Source: Actinomyces urinae
GTDB lineage: Bacteria > Actinomycetota > Actinomycetes > Actinomycetales > Actinomycetaceae
DNA length: 64,000 nucleotides
Direction: 5' to 3'
Assembly (NCBI RefSeq): GCF_900119695.1
Contig: NZ_LT632547.1
Location: 1,394,893 to 1,458,892 of the forward strand
Shown here: one piece after another, positions 8,793 through 17,311 of the stretch
How the letters are laid out: each line of letters starts with the position of its first letter
Position numbering within the stretch: the first letter of the stretch is position 1
The notes under the pieces: generated by a model
The model's input: only the letters and a program-made list of their open reading frames with translations
Databases searched by the model: none
What the model was told of the DNA's origin: nothing
Position numbers and translations under genes: made by a program

Positions 8793-9854
8793 ATGGCAGA
8801 TCAAGTGATGAATGAGACCAATGCGGAAATGGTGCGCGCATGGCGAGTAGCTATGTCGGTGGGACGGTTCATGGCTATGCGCCGACACCAAGCCTTGCGC
8901 AAGGCCGAACAGTCCTCAGTCCAGCATGAACGCGCGTTGCGAAGGGCGATTGAGGATGAGCGTTTGTTAGCGCAAAAGGTATATGCTCTAGCGCTTGACG
9001 ATAAGTGGTGGAACAGTGCTGTCCAAGATGACGCGGCCTACGTTTACGGTGTGGCTCGCAGGTTTAGCGATATTGACCCCCAGGCCGAGTTAGCAGCCCG
9101 CAGGTGTGAGAGGGAGGCTAAAGAGCGGTGGGGCATCGATGTTCACGCCCCACTGGCAAGCGTTAGTGATATTCCCAGCGTGGAGGAGGCTTTGCAGGAC
9201 GCTCCCGTGCTCGACGGCGAGGACGCAGCCGAGTTGAAACCGGCTGTGCAAGAAGTGTTATACCGGGCCTATCAGGACGGGGAGTACCAGATGGTGGGCC
9301 AGGATCGGGCCGAAGCTATCTTGGACTACGTACAAGAGCAGAAGGCCACGGCCCCAGATTGGCTAAATAATCTTTGGCAAGAAGATTTATCCCACTGGCT
9401 AGACGGGGACGCTCACATCGCGCAGCGAGTGCGCGATATTTACCCCGACATTAAAGCAGCTGAGCAAATGCAAGCCCAAGCCGCGGGCATGGCCGCTCAC
9501 GCTCAGCACGAGGCGCGCATTGAAGGCCGGGAAGGGCGCCAGGCGAGGCAGGAGCTAGAGGTGGGCGATCCTAGCGAGGCTGAAGAAGGAGAAGCGGTTA
9601 AGGAGATGAGCGAGGCCAAGCACGCCGGACGAGGCGCTGAGGCGGCGTGGGACACGATGCAGGCCCGCCAGGCACACGCCCAGTCCTTGCTGGATCAAGG
9701 AGCGGACCCGCAGGCGGTGCGCGCAGCGATGACGGCCGACAAGGGACTACATCGGCCCGCTAGGACGGCCACGCGCAAGACCAGCAAGACAAACACTACG
9801 CGCGCCCGCGTGCCCAGTAAGAAGGCGGCGCGCGTGCAAACCCGCCACATGTAG
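8793..9854 (+). CDS. Charged coiled-coil ICE protein of unknown function
   Basis: A 353-residue hydrophilic protein follows the coupling protein with a 15-bp gap and an AAGGAAG ribosome site. The first 60 residues (MRRHQALRKAEQSSVQHERALRRAIEDERL) and the segment 225-300 are predicted helical or coiled-coil from their heptad-like charge pattern. The last 40 residues are strongly basic (RTATRKTSKTNT, VPSKKAARVQ), suggesting nucleic-acid or membrane contact. I do not recognise the family. Position suggests an accessory transfer function. It lacks the PPLPGIGEVPQ signal found in other ICE proteins. Confidence 0.6.
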   Translation: MADQVMNETNAEMVRAWRVAMSVGRFMAMRRHQALRKAEQSSVQHERALRRAIEDERLLAQKVYALALDDKWWNSAVQDDAAYVYGVARRFSDIDPQAELAARRCEREAKERWGIDVHAPLASVSDIPSVEEALQDAPVLDGEDAAELKPAVQEVLYRAYQDGEYQMVGQDRAEAILDYVQEQKATAPDWLNNLWQEDLSHWLDGDAHIAQRVRDIYPDIKAAEQMQAQAAGMAAHAQHEARIEGREGRQARQELEVGDPSEAEEGEAVKEMSEAKHAGRGAEAAWDTMQARQAHAQSLLDQGADPQAVRAAMTADKGLHRPARTATRKTSKTNTTRARVPSKKAARVQTRHM

Positions 9855-9866
9855 CACGAGATGAAG

Positions 9867-9894
9867 GCGGCCGACACTAGGTAGTGTCGGCCGC
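9867..9894. terminator. Bidirectional hairpin terminator
   Basis: An 11-bp perfect stem (GCGGCCGACAC / GTGTCGGCCGC) with a 6-nt loop, followed by TAATGTTTT on the plus strand, lies between the convergent genes ending at 9854 and 9902. Confidence 0.8.
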
Positions 9895-9901
9895 TAATGT
9901 T

Positions 9902-10285
9902 TTATTCGCGTGGAGCGATAGCTTTAGGATCGGCTGGCTCGCAAGGCAATTCCCCATCAGGGTGAGGACGCAGGTCACGGTGACCGCCCTCGACGCTGCA
10001 GCCCTTGAAGGGGCCATCGTTGTCTAGTAGTACCGCCATGATTGGATCAGCGTAGTTCACCAGCCACTGTGCAGATGCTAACGGCCCGTCGTGTACACGC
10101 ATGTACTCCCATGCAAGCCATAAGGCTTGCAAGCGGTAGACCGCTTCGGCGTGTTTCCACCATTGCGGGCACCACGTCATCCGCCCTTTTGGCAGGGCGC
10201 GTTCGTAGATGCGCACAAGAAAATTACGCACGAACACATCCAAGGTGGGGTAGTACAAGTCTGGGGTATCTGCTTCTTCGCTCAT
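9902..10285 (-). CDS. DUF4913 family protein
   Basis: The 127-residue protein contains YYPTLDVFVRNFLVRIYER, WCPQWWKHAEAVYRLQALW and MAVLLDNDGPFKGC, matching the Trp-rich DUF4913 domain found in actinobacterial plasmids and ICEs. The biochemical function of the family is not known to me. The frame extends upstream to 10327, but that extension (ARTPHVVG) is the shared promoter-like motif read as protein, and the same motif precedes the glutaredoxin gene at 26788; MSEEADT at 10285 is the chosen start. Confidence 0.75.
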   Translation of the reverse strand: MSEEADTPDLYYPTLDVFVRNFLVRIYERALPKGRMTWCPQWWKHAEAVYRLQALWLAWEYMRVHDGPLASAQWLVNYADPIMAVLLDNDGPFKGCSVEGGHRDLRPHPDGELPCEPADPKAIAPRE

Positions 10286-10286
10286 A

Positions 10287-10311
10287 CCTACTACGTGGGG
10301 TGTGCGCGCAC
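10287..10311 (-). promoter_or_regulatory. Shared ICE motif GTGCGCGCAC + CCACGTAGTAGG
   Basis: Immediately upstream of the DUF4913 start. Read on the minus strand it is GTGCGCGCAC, ACCC, CACGTAGTAGG. The 25-bp block is almost identical to the one at 26790-26814. Confidence 0.55.
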
Positions 10312-12218
10312 TAGCGGGAGCGGCCACGCCCCCGTTCGGGTGGCTGCCAAGTTGGCATGTTTGGGTGCCGCGTTGGATGGTCTACCTTCTTCATCTGCGG
10401 GACCTCTCCAATACCAGGTAGCGGCGGCCGCTTATGTTTCGGCGTTTCGTCACTGTTGGCAGTGTCGTCATTCGCGGTCAAGGTTTGGTACATTTCAGCG
10501 ATGTAGTCACGATGGCTATTACCATCAGGGGTGTCGCCGTGCTCTGTTGGTTTGGTAAAGCCTTGGGGAGTGGCAAGCCAGGGCCTGTGCTGGCGGATAC
10601 GTTCATTCTCTGCCTCGTGACTATGTTCACCTACATTGGCTTGAGCTGCTACTGGCTCAATGATCTGCTCGGGTGAAAGGACCGGCTCCGGCTCGGTCTT
10701 GATTTCCGGGAGTGTGTCTTGTTGCAATGGCACCGGCTCGGCTTGCAACTGTGTGAAGGCTTGTAGGTGCGGTGCTTCCATGCGCACGCGCTCGTACACG
10801 CCGCGCGTGTCTCGCAACATTGCGGCCGCAGTGTTGGCCTGTTGGGCTTGCACGTACAAGTCGGCCAACGCTTTTACTAGCTCCATTGTTGCCACTAGCG
10901 CAAGCGCGTAGGACACTTCACTATTCTTTGGAGTAATAGCAGTGCTTAGTAGTTGTGCTCCAAGGACAACCCACGGGCTTGTCCCACCGTGTTGCACGGG
11001 TCGCTGTTTTAGTTGAGCGCTACGCCCCACTTGGCGCGCGCAGTAGTCCAACGCGCCTCGCATCTCATCGCTTAAGTCTGGTTGTTGCGCGGCGGCCGCG
11101 AGTAGCCCAGCCACGTCATTAGTGGCGTTAGCAAGAGCCAGTCGGTCAGTTGGATCAACCTTGGCTAGTTCGTCGCGGAAGATTTCCAAGCCGCGCTTGT
11201 GCCCAAGCCATTCCTCCCTCGTGTATGAGCGGCGGCCGCCTGCTAGGGGCATACCCTTCCAAGCGTCTTGCCACGCGGCAACCGCGTCAGTGGCGGACTC
11301 GATAGTGTCGGGCCAACGATCACGAAGCGCACTCAGCGTGAGGTCACGCGCGATTGATCCGCCCGCATACCATTGCGTCTTTACGCCCGGCTTAGTGTGT
11401 AGCGCGGCCGAGTAGCCCACCACCACATCGGTGCGTCCCTTAGCAAAGCGCGGACGCAACCTAACGCCCAGGCTACGCGCGCGGGCGATGAAGTCCACCT
11501 CGCTAGTAGCGGCCTTGGATGCTGCGCGCAAGCGTGACTCGAGCGCGGCCCGGTCGGTAACTTGTTTACCTGCTCGCGCTGCTGCGTTGAGCGCTTTAGC
11601 ACTGTCGCACTTGGAGCTGCGCGCGTGTTCGCGCGACTCGACAATGCGCAGCTCGTATTTGTGTTCAAGCGTGTTGCACGCGCGCTGGCTACGCGGTTGA
11701 TCGTTCCAGAAGTTCCACCTGGTGCCGTCTTCGCGAATAATGTTCGCGGCAATGTGAATGTGGTCCCCACCGTTCTTAGACGTGCCGTGATGGATGGCAA
11801 CCCACCGGCACTCAGACTTGCCCGACGCGGCGGTGAACTCCATCTCGTCCATGAAGTCGCGCGCGATTGCCGCCCACTTGTCCTCAGACAATGGCCCCTC
11901 ATCGGGGGAGAGGGACAAAGAACAGTGCCACACGTGGTTCGGCCCGTAATCGACTACGCGCGTCTTACCCATCTCAGGATCAAACTTGCGGATAGGCCCG
12001 CGCGGGAAGCATTCGGTCTCGTGCATGAATGAGTCGAGGTAGTTCGCTATCTCGCTTGCTTGAGCGATGGACAACTCCGACCAGTCGCCCCACCGGTTCA
12101 TGATGGTGCTTGATCCAGCTACCAGGTGTGGCTCGGTGTGTTCGTTAGCGCGTCCAGGGCCAACCAGGTAACGCATGAGGCCGCCAGTGTCGCCGCCATC
12201 AACAATGTTGGGCATCAT
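10311..12218 (-). CDS. Conjugative relaxase with C-terminal translocation module
   Basis: This 635-residue relaxase would nick oriT and lead the transferred strand. The N-terminal domain has GPGRANEHTEPHLVAG (20-35), HVWHCSLSL (95-103) and the metal-binding segment GDHIHIAANI (151-160), which places it among MOB-P-like relaxases. A long helical middle region follows. The last 38 residues hold PPLPGIGEVPQ, MKK, DHPTRH and an Arg-rich end (ERGRGRSR). The same module ends the Fic protein (20595-21416) and the ArdC-type protein (23762-24916). The start overlaps the mobC stop (ATGA). The C-terminal module is interpreted as the signal read by the coupling protein. Confidence 0.9.
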   Translation of the reverse strand: MMPNIVDGGDTGGLMRYLVGPGRANEHTEPHLVAGSSTIMNRWGDWSELSIAQASEIANYLDSFMHETECFPRGPIRKFDPEMGKTRVVDYGPNHVWHCSLSLSPDEGPLSEDKWAAIARDFMDEMEFTAASGKSECRWVAIHHGTSKNGGDHIHIAANIIREDGTRWNFWNDQPRSQRACNTLEHKYELRIVESREHARSSKCDSAKALNAAARAGKQVTDRAALESRLRAASKAATSEVDFIARARSLGVRLRPRFAKGRTDVVVGYSAALHTKPGVKTQWYAGGSIARDLTLSALRDRWPDTIESATDAVAAWQDAWKGMPLAGGRRSYTREEWLGHKRGLEIFRDELAKVDPTDRLALANATNDVAGLLAAAAQQPDLSDEMRGALDYCARQVGRSAQLKQRPVQHGGTSPWVVLGAQLLSTAITPKNSEVSYALALVATMELVKALADLYVQAQQANTAAAMLRDTRGVYERVRMEAPHLQAFTQLQAEPVPLQQDTLPEIKTEPEPVLSPEQIIEPVAAQANVGEHSHEAENERIRQHRPWLATPQGFTKPTEHGDTPDGNSHRDYIAEMYQTLTANDDTANSDETPKHKRPPLPGIGEVPQMKKVDHPTRHPNMPTWQPPERGRGRSR

Positions 12219-12631
12219 CGGCGCACACTCGCAAGTAAGTAGTTGATCTCATCAACGCTACGCTCGACTTGGCCTAGCACATCATTAATATGTTTAGGCA
12301 GTTCCTGTTTCGCGTGAGCGTAGCGAGTGAGTTGGTTGAGGTTGTTAGCCAAGCCGGTGAGCTTGCGACGGTAATCTCGCAAGTCGGTAATAACCTCAGC
12401 AAGATTGTCGGTATCAATTTCTTGTGCCGAAGCTGGATGCAATGCGGCGTGTACGAGAGTGCGTGAGAGTGACCAGCCTTGATTGTTCGCCTTAGCTTCA
12501 AGCAGTGCCCGCTCATCACTTGTTAAGTGAACACGCAACGACGAACGTTGAAGGCCGTTAATCGATCGGGGAGCGCGACGAACATCGCGCGGTGCAACGC
12601 GCTGCCTATCGGCCTTGTCCGACTCACTCAT
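12215..12631 (-). CDS. mobC: MobC-like relaxosome accessory protein
   Basis: The 138-residue protein has an N-terminal basic segment followed by LRVHLTSDERALLEAKANNQG (ribbon-helix-helix-like DNA-binding part, about 31-52) and the typical MobC C-terminal helix containing TGLANNLNQLTRYAH (about 92-106). MobC proteins bind oriT and help the relaxase nick. It is co-transcribed with, and overlaps, the relaxase gene. The start ATG at 12631 faces the palindrome-rich region at 12687-13012, which is the likely oriT. Confidence 0.85.
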   Translation of the reverse strand: MSESDKADRQRVAPRDVRRAPRSINGLQRSSLRVHLTSDERALLEAKANNQGWSLSRTLVHAALHPASAQEIDTDNLAEVITDLRDYRRKLTGLANNLNQLTRYAHAKQELPKHINDVLGQVERSVDEINYLLASVRR

Positions 12632-12686
12632 CAGTCTCAGTCTCCTCAGCGTAGCGACCCGAAGGGATCACACCTCTAGTGTGCCC

Positions 12687-13012
12687 CAGGTAGAACCTCG
12701 TGTCTACCTGCAAGCGTGTTATTGGTACCAATAACATATAGCTTGCTACCCAGGCGTCCGCGCACACTGTTGTGTGCGCTAGGGCGCGAGGTGGACGCAC
12801 CTTGTGCGTTTGGTTGGCGTGGGTTGCAAGCTACATGGATGTGGCTTGACCGCTGCCGTGTTGCGCACGCGGGCGAGTCGCGCAACACGCGGGGAAGCGA
12901 TGGTAAGTAGCGCGGCCGTGTCTGCGTTTCAATGTCGTAGCGTGAAGGCGCGCTGCTGCGCCTTGAGTCAAGAGCGTTGCTGATAGTTCGCACCCGCGCT
13001 TGCGTGGGTGCG
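12687..13012. other. Candidate origin of transfer (oriT) with clustered inverted repeats
   Basis: This non-coding stretch upstream of mobC contains, in order: CAGGTAG/CTACCTG (12687-12710), the perfect 18-bp palindrome GTTATTGGTACCAATAAC (12718-12735), GCGCACAC/GTGTGCGC (12760-12779), CGTGTTGCGC/GCGCAACACG with a 13-nt loop (12857-12889) and CGCACCC/GGGTGCG (12989-13012). Clusters of inverted repeats beside mobC-relaxase genes are typical of oriT. The nick site cannot be read directly. Confidence 0.65.
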
Positions 13013-13049
13013 TTGTTGGTTCGGTTTGGTCTGGTGGTTGTGCGCGTTT

Positions 13050-13070
13050 GTGCGCGCACAACCTACGTGG
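13050..13070 (+). promoter_or_regulatory. Shared ICE motif GTGCGCGCAC + CTACGTGG
   Basis: Located 53 bp before the ATG at 13123, in the same relative orientation as the other copies. Consistent with a promoter or operator for the small gene downstream. Confidence 0.45.
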
Positions 13071-13122
13071 CTTACGAAGCCATTAACCCTTGGCTTTTTG
13101 TGAAGTGAAAGGAACACATCTA

Positions 13123-13383
13123 ATGTCGAACCAATTCGATCCAGTGGCCAAACTGTTGAACCAAGATGAGAATAGGGAGCGCGCAGTGCGTGAACTCGGC
13201 GCGGCGATGGTCCAGCTTGAAACGGGCGTATCTTCATACAAGGACGCTTATAAGGCGGCGACTGGCGCGGGCTGGACAAAGCGTGAACTGAACGCGGCAG
13301 GTTTCTTCGACGTGGTGAAGCTACCCAAGGTGAAGAAGATCGATACCCAAGCTCACCGCGCGCCCTCTCCGGACTTGGGCTGA
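13123..13383 (+). CDS. Small conserved ICE protein, function unknown
   Basis: The 86-residue protein starts at ATG 13123 behind GAAAGGAAC; a start at 13090 would put the ribosome site inside the gene. It is hydrophilic, with a helical segment (LNQDENRERAVRELGAAMVQLE) and a C-terminal KLPKVKKIDTQAH region with distant resemblance to the KK.DHPTQH core of the translocation module, too weak to rely on. It stands alone between oriT and a strong terminator. Actinobacterial plasmids often carry small proteins of this kind beside oriT, but I do not recognise it. Confidence 0.55.
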   Translation: MSNQFDPVAKLLNQDENRERAVRELGAAMVQLETGVSSYKDAYKAATGAGWTKRELNAAGFFDVVKLPKVKKIDTQAHRAPSPDLG

Positions 13384-13384
13384 A

Positions 13385-13426
13385 CATAAGGCGGCTAACC
13401 CCTCCCAGCGGGTTAGCTGCCTTATG
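13385..13426 (+). terminator. Long hairpin terminator
   Basis: CATAAGGC.GCTAACCC pairs with GGGTTAGC.GCCTTATG around an 8-nt loop, directly after the small gene ending at 13383. Confidence 0.75.
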
Positions 13427-13743
13427 CGCGAAGTCTCGGGCTGCACATCTTCTCGCGGTAGAACAAGTGACAGGTAGCATCATCTAAGAGTGGATAGATG
13501 TAAACCAGCTTTGCTACCAAGTCTCTGAAGTGAGTCTGGCCTCGTACTACGGGCGTGAGTCCGAATCGCCTTCACGCGATAAACAAGTATTCATCGTGTG
13601 ATTGAGCAAAGTCGCATATCCGTAGGTGTCGTTATGGCTATATTCGAAACATGTGAAGTTCGTGTTGAGCGCGGCAGAGTCTGGCGATATTGCGCGTAAT
13701 AGGTACAGGTTTTGCTTAGACTTAGTCCAACGTTAGGAGAATA
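13427..13743. other. Intergenic stretch at the start of lower-GC cargo
   Basis: I see no convincing gene here. A loose 7-bp inverted repeat (GGTAGCA / TGCTACC) spans about 13470-13520. Composition becomes AT-richer towards 13740, marking entry into acquired cargo. A ribosome site (TTAGGAGAATA) precedes the next start at 13744; a promoter presumably lies within this stretch but is not clear. Confidence 0.5.
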
Positions 13744-15435
13744 ATGCATCCGCGGCCCTTGCCTGTGAAATTAGTAGCTCTAGAGGAACTAGAACTTGAC
13801 CTACGTAATTATCGTCTGCCGATACGCGTAACCGACGAGCATCAAGCCGTGCTGTATATGTTGGAGAATGAGAAGATACTCGAACTAGCAGAAGAAATTC
13901 TTAAATACGGTTATCTGGATAATGAGTTCCCCCTTGTGGTAGCTGATGTATCTAGATTCAAAGTTGTTGAAGGCAACCGGCGGGTTACAGCACTTAAACT
14001 GTTGAATGATCCGACGCTGATTGAAAAATATGGGCCAGACAAATCCCACCGGTATAAGCGCCTCAAAAACAAATATCAGGACAGGTACGCGAGTATTCCA
14101 CCGCAAATCCGAGTGATGGTCGCTGATTCTGAGGAAGAACTCCAGCCACATATCGCCCGTCTTCATACAAAAATATCGAAAAAGCAATGGAGCACTGAAC
14201 AGCAAGCACAGTTTTATTACGCACAAATTGAGGCGGGTACTACGATCGCACAACTCAAAGAGCGATATAACATAGGATCGCGCCTCAAGCGCCTGTTACA
14301 AACCGCATCGTTTTCTCATCTAGTTGAAGAGCTAGCGCGACGTTTGGATGACGAATCGATTAAACGATTAAAAACGATTAAACCATCCCCGCTCGAATAC
14401 GCCTTAAAGGTAGATGAAATACGTGCCATAGTTGGAATAGAGTTCGCTCCAAGCGGGCTTCTATCCCCAGAGGGAACAACAGCAGATATAGCTAATACGC
14501 TGACTGATAATAATCTGAAAGCGCTCCTGCGATTAGCAACGCTGATGACAGATGCAGAGCCGAAGCTAAACACGCGACACCCAGCGTTAAGCGGAGATAG
14601 AAAAGCCCTAGAGACTGTTTTGCATTATCTCGAATATGGCGATAAGCCTATTGGAACTGGCAAGGCTCACATGGGTGAGTCAAACGCGGTCATCAATGAA
14701 CCGACAACACATCATCCCGATCCTGTTCCCAGCTCTAACGTGTCGTCGCTTACTGAAGTCCCGCAACGGCAGACGCCCATGCAACAACCAGATGACAAAC
14801 ATAGTGACATAGCGGACCATGAAGAGCTCCACAACGTTACTCCCGAAGATGCCGATGCAGACTTGCAACAGCAATTAAAACGAAGCCTGAAGAGCGCCAA
14901 ACGCGACGACACCAACCATGTTGGAAATAAATTCGCACATCTAGACCTGCGAATCGACGATAGCAATAATTTTATGGACGCCAATGCCCTAGTCCTCGGG
15001 ATCCTTGAACACGGGGGCCTTCCACAGCGGGGCTCTTCTAGCAGACAGACAAAGCTCTATGTCCTAGCCCCAGCACTTAGACCAATATTCGAACTTACTA
15101 TGGCCGGTCTGAGAGCGTCCAACATTGAAGAATTCCAGCTGGAACAACAGGGTCGTTCACGACTCCAAAACGATGTTCAGCAGGTTACAGACAGGCTCTG
15201 CGATACTGAGTTTATAAGGTACCTATCTGAGCAGTTTCCAAAGCTCGGAGGGTTTCATTCAGCCAAGTCGACCATCACAAATTGCAACTTCGTCAGGTCC
15301 GCAACAATAGTTGGCAACACAGCTTCTCATGGTTCTTACCGCAATCTATCTGAAGATACGTTGAAAAGCGCATTTAATGATGCCGTGCTCTTTGCGCTTT
15401 TGTGTCAACAATACGCTGTATACAAGAGGGGATAG
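13744..15435 (+). CDS. ParB/Srx-domain protein paired with a DNA adenine methylase
   Basis: The 563-residue protein has an N-terminal ParB/Srx-like domain: VKLVALEELELDLRNYRLP (9-27), YGYLDNEFPLVV and the FKVVEGNRRVTALKLL box (about 77-92), where ParB-type CTPase/nuclease folds carry the ENRR/GNRR motif. A helical segment follows (KKQWSTEQQAQFYYAQIE), then a Gln/Asp-rich linker (about 310-390) and a separate C-terminal helical domain (about 395-563) that I do not recognise. Codon use is AT-richer than the ICE backbone, and the gene converges with the methylase at 15456, so the pair looks like acquired cargo. It is not a plasmid-partition ParB: the parA of this element is 17 kb away. A defence or DNA-modification role is inference. 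Confidence 0.7.
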   Translation: MHPRPLPVKLVALEELELDLRNYRLPIRVTDEHQAVLYMLENEKILELAEEILKYGYLDNEFPLVVADVSRFKVVEGNRRVTALKLLNDPTLIEKYGPDKSHRYKRLKNKYQDRYASIPPQIRVMVADSEEELQPHIARLHTKISKKQWSTEQQAQFYYAQIEAGTTIAQLKERYNIGSRLKRLLQTASFSHLVEELARRLDDESIKRLKTIKPSPLEYALKVDEIRAIVGIEFAPSGLLSPEGTTADIANTLTDNNLKALLRLATLMTDAEPKLNTRHPALSGDRKALETVLHYLEYGDKPIGTGKAHMGESNAVINEPTTHHPDPVPSSNVSSLTEVPQRQTPMQQPDDKHSDIADHEELHNVTPEDADADLQQQLKRSLKSAKRDDTNHVGNKFAHLDLRIDDSNNFMDANALVLGILEHGGLPQRGSSSRQTKLYVLAPALRPIFELTMAGLRASNIEEFQLEQQGRSRLQNDVQQVTDRLCDTEFIRYLSEQFPKLGGFHSAKSTITNCNFVRSATIVGNTASHGSYRNLSEDTLKSAFNDAVLFALLCQQYAVYKRG

Positions 15436-15455
15436 TAGTTGGTGAGACTTGGCAG

Positions 15456-16382
15456 CTAAGTTACACTATTGCGGCCAATCTCCTTTACTATCGGTGCCAG
15501 GTTCGCTGATGCGACCAGGATCTCTTTTGCTTTTGTTTTCTTCTGCGCGGAATAATTGATGGACAAGGGGATGCAATAATCCACCTCGTACAATTCGTGT
15601 ACCAATGGGTGATCGTCGTACGTCAATATCCAGTTCCCATCAGGATGACCATGAATTGTGGCTGCTAGCCCTTTGTGGTCATAATCTTCAAACGCATTTA
15701 AATACAAGCGTTTCCCAGCCTGAACGTAAGGTGGGTCAACATACAATAGGGTCTGATTGTCATTTCCATAGTCGTTGATCACGCTACGGCCGTCTTCATT
15801 TGTGACAGTTATCTTTCCTAAATGGGGAATTAACGCTTCCACGCGTCTCACAAGAGAATCCCGGTTGAATCGGGCATCCATCTTGTAATTGCCTGTTTGA
15901 GTCTTCCCTCCAATCACGCCCGCGTTTAATATTCCTGACCGATTTGTCCTATTTAGGTAAAAAAATGCTAAACCTAGTTCAGCAGAAGCTGAGGAGCCAG
16001 CCTTATAAATCGCTCGCTGACAATGCCACTCTTGCATGGTTAGAGGGACAGAATCAATAAAGTCAACAAGCCGTTGTGGGTCCGTTACTAGCAGGCGCCA
16101 AAACGAATATACGGCCGGGTCAAGATCGTTTATATGTAGATGGCCAATCCGTCCTGTCAACAGGAGAGCTAGGCCAGCGCCCGCACCACCGGCGTAAGGC
16201 TCAACATATCGGCTAATATGTCGGTTATGAGCGAGGATGTCGGCGAAAAATCCAGCGAGTTTCGCCTTCCCCCCAGGGTAACGCAATGGTGCAAACACTG
16301 AGTGCCCGTGCCTTGCCACAATACGCAGAGGCTCGGTAGAAAGTGGGGCCTCTACGCCCACGGCCACCGTATCTAACCCCAT
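15456..16382 (-). CDS. D12-class DNA adenine N6-methyltransferase (Dam-like)
   Basis: The 308-residue enzyme has the D12-class layout: FAPLRYPGGKAKL (about 31-43), SAM-binding motif YVEPYAGGAGAGLALL (about 60-75), and catalytic motif IV LLYVDPPYVQAGKRLY. Such enzymes methylate adenine in short palindromes such as GATC. Start at 16382 is set by AAGGAGG four bases upstream. No cognate restriction endonuclease is adjacent; the convergent ParB-domain gene is 20 bp away and of similar composition. It could be an orphan methylase protecting the ICE from recipient restriction, or half of a two-gene defence module. Confidence 0.9.
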   Translation of the reverse strand: MGLDTVAVGVEAPLSTEPLRIVARHGHSVFAPLRYPGGKAKLAGFFADILAHNRHISRYVEPYAGGAGAGLALLLTGRIGHLHINDLDPAVYSFWRLLVTDPQRLVDFIDSVPLTMQEWHCQRAIYKAGSSASAELGLAFFYLNRTNRSGILNAGVIGGKTQTGNYKMDARFNRDSLVRRVEALIPHLGKITVTNEDGRSVINDYGNDNQTLLYVDPPYVQAGKRLYLNAFEDYDHKGLAATIHGHPDGNWILTYDDHPLVHELYEVDYCIPLSINYSAQKKTKAKEILVASANLAPIVKEIGRNSVT

Positions 16383-16622
16383 GCGCCCTCCTTATACCCC
16401 CAATAATAAACGAGAAAATGGTCGCCTTTTGCATCCACATTCATGTGCGCCCGTAATTTCGATGCTGTTCCTATTTTTGAATCGGATCTATTTCGTCACC
16501 CGCATTTTTCTTTTAGGCAAGTTCTTCCCTGTCGTAAATGTGGGTGGCGGTGAAAAGTAGCGCAATGATTAGCACTAGGCTGCTGGTTATTGGCCATGAT
16601 GCTTCGCGGAGTGCCACTCTTG

Positions 16623-16795
16623 GCGTGGTGGATAGAGGTTGTGCACATTTGTGGGCGGCCTGTCCGTCCACACTTGGGCGCAAGCCAGTCGGCATGGCTT
16701 GTGGTAAACAATCGACACCCCAAGAAGTGTCGGTTTTCCACACGCCAGGCCGCCACACGCACCGCGTGAACCCGGCCGCGCTATGCGCGGCAAAA
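16623..16795. repeat. 173-bp direct repeat, copy 1
   Basis: Identical to 19682-19854 except for three single-base differences by my reading, with no gaps, at a distance of 3059 bp. It has three hairpins: CAAGCC/GGCTTG (16681-16701), CGACAC/GTGTCG followed by GTTTTCC (16713-16732) and CCGCGC/GCGCGG. Open frames across it look incidental. It is probably a structured RNA or a recombination/regulatory site. Confidence 0.85.
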
Positions 16796-16831
16796 TTTCA
16801 AGCGACAATCACTCGCGCGACGAGGTTATGC

Positions 16832-17245
16832 CTAATCTTCTTCCGCGACCGTGTTGAATCGAACTCGATAGCCTTCACCGGCAAGAATGGTGCCTATCGT
16901 AGAGATGAGCGCCTTGTGGTACTCCCAAGATTCGCCAGGGTGAGCCAGCTCGTGTGATTGCGGCGTTTTGAATGAAGCTATCTCAACTACTCGATCAACC
17001 TCATCTGCTGCCGCGTCGGCTTCGATCTGTTCCATTTGGTCAATCAAGCTATCAACGCTACTAAGCACGCGCTCGCCAAAGGCGGCGTGCAGGTCATCAA
17101 GGTCGCCAGCCGCTCCATCAGGTATGGGCATTTCGTTTTTCTCCCACCGCCGCACAGTGCGTTCAGCAACGTTAAGCAGTCCGGCTAGTTCTTCTTGGCT
17201 AACGCCTAGCCCTCGCCGCTTGTAATAAAAGTCCGTCCCATCCAT
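16832..17245 (-). CDS. Helix-turn-helix regulator
   Basis: The 137-residue protein starts at ATG 17245 behind AAAGAGGA; a start at 17284 would place that ribosome site in the frame. Residues 10-33 (GLGVSQEELAGLLNVAERTVRRWE) form an Xre-like helix-turn-helix, followed by a short acidic helical region and a C-terminal domain containing HPGESWEYHKALISTIGTILAGEGY. It is the only DNA-binding protein in the block between the 173-bp repeats and is a candidate for binding the ATGTCCGGT..ACCGGACAT operators upstream of its two neighbours. Confidence 0.75.
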   Translation of the reverse strand: MDGTDFYYKRRGLGVSQEELAGLLNVAERTVRRWEKNEMPIPDGAAGDLDDLHAAFGERVLSSVDSLIDQMEQIEADAAADEVDRVVEIASFKTPQSHELAHPGESWEYHKALISTIGTILAGEGYRVRFNTVAEED

Positions 17246-17271
17246 TACTATCCTCTTTCTTGTGTAACCAA

Positions 17272-17306
17272 GGTTGAGGGGCAAGCCAAGTGCTTGCCCC
17301 TCAACC
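17272..17306 (-). terminator. Perfect 15-bp stem terminator
   Basis: GGTTGAGGGGCAAGC pairs perfectly with GCTTGCCCCTCAACC around a 5-nt loop, directly downstream of the gene at 17312-18082 (minus). Confidence 0.8.
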
Positions 17307-17311
17307 GCGCG

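Noticed and set aside
10286-10327. Longer start for the DUF4913 protein (ARTPHVVG extension)
   Set aside because: The same residues appear before the unrelated glutaredoxin; they come from the shared regulatory motif, not from protein homology.
10127-10558. Plus-strand frames opposite the relaxase and DUF4913 genes
   Set aside because: Complete shadow of minus-strand genes; no ribosome sites.
16496-16958. Open frames across the 173-bp repeat, in both copies
   Set aside because: Frames are not maintained outside the repeat, and the conserved unit is hairpins, not codons.
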